From: a candidate division TM6 bacterium UASB124 | GTDB taxonomy: Bacteria > Babelota > Babeliae > Babelales > RVW-14 | Assembly: GCA_945897315.1 (NCBI GenBank) | Contig: CAMDFF010000005.1 | Location: 1-61,103 of the forward strand | Length of the DNA stretch: 61,103 nucleotides | Direction of reading: 5' to 3' | Part shown: piece by piece, positions 55,417 to 61,103 of the stretch | Position numbering within the stretch: position 1 is the first letter of the stretch | How the letters are laid out: every line of letters begins with the position of its first letter | Notes under the pieces: generated by a model | Databases searched by the model: none | Told to the model about the DNA's origin: nothing | Seen by the model: only the letters and a program-made list of their open reading frames with translations | Made by a program: the position numbers and the translations under genes

Positions 55417-56810
55417 ATAATCTTTCTTTCTGGATCAAGTGATACAAGGGCATCTGGTCCAGCACTACCCCGCGCGTACCGATGCAGTGGTACCTGCTTG
55501 TTGCTAATTTGTTGAATAATACCCCAAGCAAAATCTATCTCATCTGCTCGCACAAACGCACACTGATCGCCCCGCAAAACGTCGGCGAGCAAAACTTCAT
55601 ATGCTGCAGGCGTATTAGGCCCAAAAAGTGCTGCGTGTGAAAAATGCATATTGATCGGAGTAACATCGTTAAAAACACCAGGTTTTTTTGCATTAAGCGT
55701 AAGATACATGCCCTCATGCGGCTGAATATTAATAGTAAGATAATTTGTATCTGTTGGACAAATATCAAGCAGACACTTTACTGGCTTAAATTTGATATGA
55801 ATTGCAGCTTCTTTTTTTTCTAAGAATTTACCTGCCTTCATGTAAAATGGCACCCCTTGCCACCGTGGAGTATCAATAGAAATTTTTAGGGCTGCAAACG
55901 TATCCGTTTGCGACTGTGGCCGCACCCCTAACTCTTCCTGGTATCCATCATATTGTCCAAGCACAACATTATCTATCGTAACTTTGCTCAGCACAGTCGC
56001 CTTTGCATCACGTAAATAATCAGCGGTAAAATGCACCGGGTCTTCCATTGCAACAAGTGCAAGCAATTGAAGCAGATGATTTTGCACCATATCTTTTAGT
56101 GTTCCATAGGCGTCATAAAACTGCCCACGCCCCTCAATACCAATACGTTCGCTACCAATAATTTGTACTGATTCAATATGCTCTGCATGCCACAGTGGCT
56201 CAAAAATACGATTGGTAAACCGAGCCAACGCAATGTTACCAACGAGCTCTTTGCCTAGCCAATGATCAATACGAAATACCTGCCGCTCATCAAACACCTG
56301 CGCTATTGCTTCATTGATCTGACGCGATGATGCTAAACTGTCGCCAAACGGCTTTTCATACACAATACGTTGCCACGTATGCTGCACAGTGTTACATAAC
56401 TCTGCACATTTTTGCACAACACCGTGAGCAGCAAGCTGTTGCGTAATCACCATAAAATGATGCGGCATCGTCGCCAGATAAAACAAACGATTAGATGCAA
56501 GCTGATTTTTTTCTTCAACGCTATGAATCAGCACATTAAGCTGCCCATACGCAGCATGATCATTAAAGTCCATACGATGATAATATGATGACTGAATCAT
56601 ACGATCCCACACAACTTCGCGAATATCAGGTACAAAAACACGTGCTTGATCAAAGACCTGCTGCATAGTCATATCGTCAACAGAAACACCGATGATTGCA
56701 AAACGTGCAATCACCCCAGAAATAATCATTTTATAGATTGCCGGAATTAACTTACGCTTGGTTAAGTCACCGGTTGCCCCTAAAATGATAAATACACATT
56801 CATGCTGCAT
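55404..56810 (-). CDS. zwf: Glucose-6-phosphate 1-dehydrogenase
   Basis: This 468-aa first enzyme of the oxidative pentose phosphate pathway reduces NADP. It shows the dinucleotide motif ILGATGDLTKRKL, the catalytic signature RIDHWLGKE (with Trp instead of the common Tyr) and the NADP-region YEKPFG. The frame opens with GTG at 56831, but the ATG at 56810 preceded by GGGGT fits the family start. The next gene, gnd, overlaps it. Confidence 0.95.
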   Translation of the reverse strand: MQHECVFIILGATGDLTKRKLIPAIYKMIISGVIARFAIIGVSVDDMTMQQVFDQARVFVPDIREVVWDRMIQSSYYHRMDFNDHAAYGQLNVLIHSVEEKNQLASNRLFYLATMPHHFMVITQQLAAHGVVQKCAELCNTVQHTWQRIVYEKPFGDSLASSRQINEAIAQVFDERQVFRIDHWLGKELVGNIALARFTNRIFEPLWHAEHIESVQIIGSERIGIEGRGQFYDAYGTLKDMVQNHLLQLLALVAMEDPVHFTADYLRDAKATVLSKVTIDNVVLGQYDGYQEELGVRPQSQTDTFAALKISIDTPRWQGVPFYMKAGKFLEKKEAAIHIKFKPVKCLLDICPTDTNYLTINIQPHEGMYLTLNAKKPGVFNDVTPINMHFSHAALFGPNTPAAYEVLLADVLRGDQCAFVRADEIDFAWGIIQQISNKQVPLHRYARGSAGPDALVSLDPERKIIWKT

Positions 56811-56857
56811 TATTGTACCCCGTACCTGCACAAGTCCCCCCTCACCAGATAAAACTA

Positions 56858-57505
56858 TTATGCTAATAAAATTTCCCGCTTCACTAATTCTGACCGCACT
56901 TTAGCATAGTCATCACATAAAATACCATCGATACCAAGGGCTTTGCCAGCTGTAATGTTTTTTTCAAGATCATCAATAAAAACACATTCTTCGGCAACAA
57001 GATTATACTTCATCAGCAAAGCCTGATAAATCTCTGGGTCTGGTTTTGCAAACCCAACTTGATAAGAAAATATTGCCCCATCAAATAAATCAAAGAACCC
57101 AGGCAGGTTCATAGATGATTCATGTGAAAAAGCAGACAAATTTGAAAGCACATAGGTTTTATACCCACGCTTTTTAATTTCTTCTACAATAGCCAAGCCA
57201 TCTACTATCGGATTTAAGTGCGCAGGAATTGATTCTAGATAGTAACACAACTGCGCAGGATTATACGTATCAGAAAGCGCTTGAGCGACTTCCGGATATG
57301 TCAGCTTGCCTCGATCCATATCTGTCCATTGCTCTGTGCCAACAGCATGCACAAGCTCATAGGGCTTACGCTCTGCATCAGCAAATATTTTGTCTACAAG
57401 CTCTCTCGGATTAAAATAGAGCAGCACCCCACCTAAATCAAAAATTACATTTTTATAGCGACAATGAGAAACCGCTGGTTGATAATTTTCAGCTACCTCG
57501 TGCAT
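56858..57505 (-). CDS. HAD-superfamily phosphatase
   Basis: This 215-aa HAD hydrolase has motif I VIFDLGGVL (nucleophile Asp), motif II VLSNLSAFS, motif III Lys in GFAKPDPEIY and motif IV VFIDDLEKN. The alpha-helical cap of the first type fits YihX-like sugar-phosphate phosphatases. It starts the HAD-zwf-gnd-cyclase run, so a sugar-phosphate substrate is plausible, but this is inference. The frame also has a TTG start at 57511. Confidence 0.85.
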   Translation of the reverse strand: MHEVAENYQPAVSHCRYKNVIFDLGGVLLYFNPRELVDKIFADAERKPYELVHAVGTEQWTDMDRGKLTYPEVAQALSDTYNPAQLCYYLESIPAHLNPIVDGLAIVEEIKKRGYKTYVLSNLSAFSHESSMNLPGFFDLFDGAIFSYQVGFAKPDPEIYQALLMKYNLVAEECVFIDDLEKNITAGKALGIDGILCDDYAKVRSELVKREILLA

Positions 57506-57511
57506 AAGCAA

Positions 57512-57817
57512 ACACCCCTCTATTAAGATATTCCTGCGAAAACAGTGTCAAATTTGTAGCTAAGAGGATGCTGCTTTTTAAGGAGAAAATCAATACGTAG
57601 CTTTTACTTCAACAGTGCAAACATTCTGAAAAAATTGCCCCAAAAGGCTATTCTTTCACATCTCATTGATGAGAGCCCTGAACCAAGCAACGCTTAGCCA
57701 GCGCATTTGCATAAAAAAGTACATAAATCGCACCATATTGTCGCTCTGTAATTTCTGTGCTACAGTTCCATGCATGAAAACGTACTACTTAATAACACTA
57801 TTCAACTAAGGAATTTC
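57512..57817. other. Divergent intergenic region with a possible promoter
   Basis: This 306-base gap lies between the HAD gene (minus) and an exported protein gene (plus). It contains a possible plus-strand promoter with TTGTCG at 57738-57743 and TACAGT at 57761-57766 (17-base spacer), each a 4/6 match. A small hairpin (TCTCATTGATGAGA, about 57661-57674) is also present. No gene was seen. Confidence 0.4.
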
Positions 57818-58540
57818 ATGATTTCTCCTACAAGAAAACTTTTATTGGCTGGCTTACTCTTCTCTGTCTGCGTGTCATCATCAGCGCAAGCGCTCACAAC
57901 CGAGGGGCTCAAGAAGTTCCACGGGATATCTAATAAAGTTGCCGTAGTTCAAAATGTTGTTTACGCAGCTATTGCAGGAGCAGTAAGGACTAACTCCGGT
58001 TGTCGTAATGAAGATATGCTCGGCCTAGGAGCATTAGCTAACCTATTAACTCAATTCCCTGATGATTTTGTCGCTTCTGCCCTAGAAGCTGATCGGGCAT
58101 GGAGCAAAGAAATTTCACGCCAGGCAATGATGTTCATCGGATTTGGATCAGAATTGACTGAATTAATGGCAATAATAGCTATTTCTCATATCATTGACAC
58201 AGCAATTTTTAACAAAGTAAATCAAAAGATCCACGAAAAATACCCTGATGCAGCTGATGAAACAAAACGTCGCGCTATGCGTCTTGCTTGTATGAATGCT
58301 GCTCGCCTGGCTATTATGAGTGTTTTACATATTCTTGCTACAACAGCATTCGATCATGATACGACTGATAGATCTATATCTGACGCAAGCCTTGCTCATA
58401 CTCTTATTAATGGAATCGGTGTTATTTTCGCAGGCGAACACCTTGTTAATGAGTTGGCGGGCGCAAGCATCTCCTTCTTCGTTAACGATGCCATAGCCCA
58501 AGACACAGCTCCTGCACCCGTAACAACTGTCGCTGCATAA
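57818..58540 (+). CDS. Exported helical protein of unknown function
   Basis: This 240-aa protein has a signal peptide (MISPTRKLLLAGLLFSVCVS, cut near AQA). The rest is mostly alpha-helical with hydrophobic stretches around AMMFIGFGSELTELMAIIAI, AARLAIMSVLHILATTAF and LINGIGVIFAGEHLV, so it may be membrane-associated. Two cysteines are present and no enzyme motif was seen. The frame opens 16 codons earlier, but AAGGAATTTC before the ATG at 57818 and the signal peptide decide the start. It is a single gene closed by a terminator. Confidence 0.8.
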   Translation: MISPTRKLLLAGLLFSVCVSSSAQALTTEGLKKFHGISNKVAVVQNVVYAAIAGAVRTNSGCRNEDMLGLGALANLLTQFPDDFVASALEADRAWSKEISRQAMMFIGFGSELTELMAIIAISHIIDTAIFNKVNQKIHEKYPDAADETKRRAMRLACMNAARLAIMSVLHILATTAFDHDTTDRSISDASLAHTLINGIGVIFAGEHLVNELAGASISFFVNDAIAQDTAPAPVTTVAA

Positions 58541-58565
58541 ATAATTTAATGTGTACGTTTTTCAT

Positions 58566-58592
58566 AAAAGGGGCTGATTATCCGCCCCTTTT
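58566..58592 (+). terminator. Terminator after the exported helical protein
   Basis: AAAAGGGGC (58566-58574) pairs with GCCCCTTTT (58584-58592) around a nine-base loop, 25 bases past the stop codon. The flanking T run is short. Confidence 0.7.
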
Positions 58593-58713
58593 ATCTTGTT
58601 AGACTTGACGTCTCAGCCGTACTTTTTTATGCTGTACCGTTCCTAAAACGTCGATAATAGCACCTTGTTATTCGCTTATTGGCACGTTGATTATTGCACA
58701 AGAAAGTTTTTCT

Positions 58714-60150
58714 ATGATTTCATATTTTTTTAGAACCTATGGTTGCCAGGCAAACGTTGCCGATTCGCAAGGCTTAATGCAGTACCTTGATGAGGTTGGC
58801 TGCACCCCTGCAGCAACAGAAGCTGAGGCTGATGTCATTGTCATCAACACCTGCGCTGTCCGCGAAAAAGCAGAACAAAAACTCTGGTCATATTTGGGCG
58901 AACTTGCTGATATTAAAAAAATAAAACCCTATGTAAAAATTGGTGTTATCGGCTGCGTTGCTAGCTACAAAAAAAAAGAGATTTATACACGCTTTGACCA
59001 AGTCAGCTTTGTCTACGGCGCACGCGAAGAGATGCCTGCACTGCAAGCATATTTAACCGACCTTGTTGTCAGCCTTGAAACGACCAAACAAGTCTACGAA
59101 GAAAATCCACAGCTTTCTGTTCTTAGTGGCCAAGATCGCGACATCAAAGAAGTCGTTGCACGGAAAGGCCTTTTTGCTATTTCCCGTATGAGCCAACTTG
59201 GCGGCTTTAAAAAAACGCTTATGAAAAAAGCTGCCAACGCGCCCGTTCAAGCACTGAAAGAAGTTGGACGTTCGTACATTAACATTATGACTGGATGCAA
59301 CAAGCGCTGCGCCTATTGCATCGTTCCCGTGACCAGAGGGCAAGAGATCAGCTACCCCATGGAAGATATCATCCAACGCGTAGCTCACGATGTAGCCAAC
59401 GGCGTTAAAGAAGTTATGCTGATTGGTCAAAATGTAAATTCATATGCCGACCCTGCAACAGGTGAACGATTTCCTGAATTATTACGCCGCCTAGTTGCGC
59501 TTGAAGGCGAGTTCTGGGTACGCTATATCAGCCCGCATCCGCAAGACATGACCGTAGATCTGTTTGATGTCATGGCAGCACATCCTGATCGTCTTCCTTG
59601 GTCGGTGCATTTTCCCGTACAGTCGGGATCAAACAAGATTCTTGATGTGATGCTGCGGAACTATACAATTGAACGTTACCTTGAGCAAATTGAGTGGCTG
59701 CGTGATCGTATGCCAACGGCAACAATATCAACGGATATTATTGTTGGATTTCCTGGCGAGACAGAAGAAGATTTTTTGGCTACCATGGCAGTCATTGAAA
59801 AAGTACGTTTTGACTTGGTTTACTCATTTATTTACTCACCGCGCAAATATACGCGTGCTGCTCGCATGGAAGATGATTGTCATCCAACAATTAAAGGAGC
59901 ACGCCTAGAAGCCCTCCAGAAGCGACAATTGACCATAGCGCTTGAAAATAATACGATAAATATTGGAAAAAAGCTGCGTTGCCTAGTTGAAAAACGGCTA
60001 GAGCATGATAAACTCTTAGCAAGAACAGAAGGAAATGTCCGTGTAGTGTTTGATGGCGCTGACGATTTAATTGGTCAATTTATTAATTTGACTATAAAAT
60101 CTGCTAGTCCACAAAATATGCATGCGATTTTTGAACGTGCTTCTGACTGA
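58714..60150 (+). CDS. miaB: tRNA methylthiotransferase MiaB
   Basis: This 478-aa radical-SAM enzyme adds the methylthio group to i6A37 of tRNAs. The N-terminal UPF0004 domain has three cluster cysteines (C11, C47, C81), and the radical-SAM motif CNKRCAYC gives C195, C199 and C202. A TRAM domain ends the protein. The linker between C81 and C195 is longer than usual, with an extra basic helix at about 155-185. The frame opens with TTG at 58687. The ATG at 58714 matches the family. Two tRNA genes follow. Confidence 0.93.
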   Translation: MISYFFRTYGCQANVADSQGLMQYLDEVGCTPAATEAEADVIVINTCAVREKAEQKLWSYLGELADIKKIKPYVKIGVIGCVASYKKKEIYTRFDQVSFVYGAREEMPALQAYLTDLVVSLETTKQVYEENPQLSVLSGQDRDIKEVVARKGLFAISRMSQLGGFKKTLMKKAANAPVQALKEVGRSYINIMTGCNKRCAYCIVPVTRGQEISYPMEDIIQRVAHDVANGVKEVMLIGQNVNSYADPATGERFPELLRRLVALEGEFWVRYISPHPQDMTVDLFDVMAAHPDRLPWSVHFPVQSGSNKILDVMLRNYTIERYLEQIEWLRDRMPTATISTDIIVGFPGETEEDFLATMAVIEKVRFDLVYSFIYSPRKYTRAARMEDDCHPTIKGARLEALQKRQLTIALENNTINIGKKLRCLVEKRLEHDKLLARTEGNVRVVFDGADDLIGQFINLTIKSASPQNMHAIFERASD

Positions 60151-60164
60151 AATTTTTAGAGGAC

Positions 60165-60238
60165 GGCGGCATAGCCAAGTGGTAAGGCAATGGACTGCAA
60201 ATCCGTGACCACCGGTTCGATTCCGGTTGCCGCCTCCA
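60165..60238 (+). tRNA. tRNA-Cys (GCA)
   Basis: The acceptor stem GGCGGCA/TGCCGCC, D arm, anticodon stem ATGGA/TCCGT with loop CTGCAAA (anticodon GCA at 60197-60199), T arm (ACCGG TTCGATT CCGGT) and U73 all fit tRNA-Cys. The CCA end is encoded (60236-60238). It is 14 bases after miaB. Confidence 0.97.
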
Positions 60239-60254
60239 TTCTTCATAATTGTGT

Positions 60255-60342
60255 GCCGGGATGGCGAAATTGGTAGACGCAAGGGACTTAAAATCCCTCG
60301 GGCCTAAAGCCCATGCCGGTTCAAGTCCGGCTCTCGGCACCA
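60255..60342 (+). tRNA. tRNA-Leu (TAA)
   Basis: The acceptor stem GCCGGGA/TCTCGGC, the leucine-type D loop, the anticodon loop CTTAAAA (TAA at 60289-60291), a long variable arm (CGGGCCTAAAGCCC) and the T arm fit a class II tRNA-Leu. The CCA is encoded. It lies 16 bases after tRNA-Cys and probably shares its transcript. Confidence 0.97.
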
Positions 60343-60543
60343 CTTAATCTTTATGTAATGCCACTATTACATTCTTCAAACAACTCGTAATCCTTCATCC
60401 AGTCAGCAATATTTTACTGCTGGATGCTTGACAAATCCTCTGAGTTGAACAATCATGTGATAAGAAGTTGGAAATACGTTACTGGAACGTATGTTGTGCA
60501 ATCTATATATCGTCAAATGTCGTTAGGACGAGGAGATTTATTT

Positions 60544-60816
60544 ATGAACAAGGCAGCCTTAATTGAGCACATGGCTAAAGAGACCAAGTTGCCAAAAACT
60601 GCGTGTAAAGCAGCTGTAGAATCCTTTGTTAGAGCTGTTGAAACATCTCTAAAAAAAGGTAAGTCCGTCGTTTTGACCGGCTTTGGTACCTTTGCTGTTA
60701 TGAAACGCAAAGAACGTGTTGGTATTAATCCAGCAACAGGCAACAAGATGAAAATTGCTGCTAAAAAAGTACCTAAGTTCAAAGCTGGCAAGCGCTTGAA
60801 AGACTTGGTAGCGTAA
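60544..60816 (+). CDS. hup: HU-family DNA-binding protein
   Basis: This 90-aa histone-like protein is a basic dimer that bends DNA. It shows MNKAALIEHMAKETKLPKTA, the helix SFVRAVETSLKKGKSVVLTG FGTF, the DNA-intercalating arm RVGINPATGNKMKIAAKKV and the end FKAGKRLKDLV. The open frame begins 40 codons earlier (60424), but GAGGAG eight bases before the ATG at 60544 and the normal family length decide the start. A strong terminator follows. Confidence 0.96.
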   Translation: MNKAALIEHMAKETKLPKTACKAAVESFVRAVETSLKKGKSVVLTGFGTFAVMKRKERVGINPATGNKMKIAAKKVPKFKAGKRLKDLVA

Positions 60817-60845
60817 GCTATTAATCGATCAACGATTAGATTTGA

Positions 60846-60883
60846 AAAAAGGGCGAGTGATTTTAAAGTCACTCGCCCTTTTT
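60846..60883 (+). terminator. Terminator after the HU gene
   Basis: AAAAAGGGCGAGTGA (60846-60860) pairs with TCACTCGCCCTTTTT (60869-60883) around an eight-base loop. The T run is part of the right arm. It lies 29 bases past the stop codon. Confidence 0.9.
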
Positions 60884-60978
60884 CACGTTCAAGGGGTAAT
60901 AGACCTTTCTTAAAACTATCAAAAAGCCTATAATTCCGCTCACCCTGCCGTAACGTTTCTTAAATTCTAGAATGAAGT

Positions 60979-61032
60979 GCAACACCTCCCCAGGTATACT
61001 GGGATTTGTAACCAAACAAAAAAAGGTGTTGC
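60979..61032. repeat. Inverted repeat at the left end of an IS30-type element
   Basis: GCAACACCT (60979-60987) is repeated inverted as AGGTGTTGC (61024-61032), immediately before the transposase ATG. The outer copy, preceded by AATGAAGT, is probably part of the terminal inverted repeat. The exact element boundary cannot be fixed because the right end is outside the window. Confidence 0.6.
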
Positions 61033-61103
61033 ATGGAAAATTATACGCATTTCACCCAGGAAGAGCGAGAACGAATTTATCAATTACAACAAGATAAGAT
61101 GGG
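61033..61103 (+). mobile_element. IS30-family transposase, N-terminal start (partial)
   Basis: The frame begins MENYTHFTQEERERIYQLQQ and runs off the window. This is the N-terminal helix-turn-helix start of IS30-family transposases (usual pattern HLTxEERxxIYxLxxxG). Only 23 residues are visible, so the DDE core and intactness cannot be judged. The nearby inverted repeat supports the call. Confidence 0.8.

Noticed and set aside
60067-60343. Two minus-strand open frames (71 and 79 codons) over the tRNA genes
   Set aside because: They are the antisense of tRNA-Cys and tRNA-Leu, a well-known false gene (peptide beginning RAGLEPAWALGPRDFKS).
1-61103. CRISPR arrays, rRNA genes and riboswitches
   Set aside because: No regularly spaced repeat series, no rRNA sequence and no recognisable riboswitch core were seen on reading through the window.

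Overview
The window reads as a chromosomal segment of a Gram-negative, host-associated bacterium, most consistent with Candidatus Dependentiae (TM6). This is an inference. It rests on the LPS and outer-membrane genes (lpxC, an LptD-like protein, bamD, yidC), a secreted eukaryotic-type ubiquitin protease, large secreted beta-solenoid proteins, no visible amino-acid or nucleotide de novo pathways apart from pyrG, and ribosomal proteins that keep their zinc-binding forms. The standard genetic code fits throughout. Both edges carry mobile DNA: a transposase C-terminus with iterated end repeats on the left, and the start of an IS30-family element on the right.

Layout. 1-4.5 kb is accessory. Two secreted proteins have unrelated mature parts but share an almost identical 179-bp 5' cassette (promoter, leader, signal peptide). 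The second is a USP-type deubiquitinase. 4.8-13.2 kb (minus strand) is a cell-surface operon: a 1325-aa beta-solenoid protein, an outer-membrane beta-barrel and two smaller solenoid proteins, closed by a terminator. 13.3-17.3 kb mixes L-lactate dehydrogenase, dCTP deaminase, a MntA/HepT (MNT-HEPN) toxin-antitoxin pair and an AAA_14/DUF4143 ATPase. Two strong inverted repeats lie upstream of the ATPase, one of them a perfect 36-bp palindrome.

17.3-36.7 kb (minus strand) is one uninterrupted str-S10-spc-alpha ribosomal superoperon: rpsL, rpsG, fusA, tuf, rpsJ, rplC, D, W, B, rpsS, rplV, rpsC, rplP, rpmC, rpsQ, rplN, X, E, rpsN, rpsH, rplF, R, rpsE, rplO, secY, adk, map, infA, rpmJ, rpsM, rpsK, rpsD, rpoA, rplQ. 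rpmD (L30) is absent. 37-51.3 kb holds envelope and housekeeping genes: rseP, lpxC, rplM (without rpsI), pyrG, an Xaa-Pro peptidase, an LptD-like protein, recR, yidC, bamD, yraN, ftsI and a long FtsL-like protein. Lipid A synthesis (lpxC), LPS export (LptD), outer-membrane protein assembly (BamD), inner-membrane insertion (YidC, SecY) and septal peptidoglycan synthesis (FtsI/FtsL) therefore cluster here.

51.3-61.1 kb carries an exported thioredoxin, cysS, an exported single-HKD phospholipase D-like protein, a cyclase/formamidase-family enzyme, an oxidative pentose-phosphate mini-operon (HAD phosphatase, zwf, short-form gnd), an exported helical protein of unknown function, miaB, tRNA-Cys, tRNA-Leu, an HU-family protein and the IS30 element. 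All family calls come from reading motifs by eye; no database search was run.
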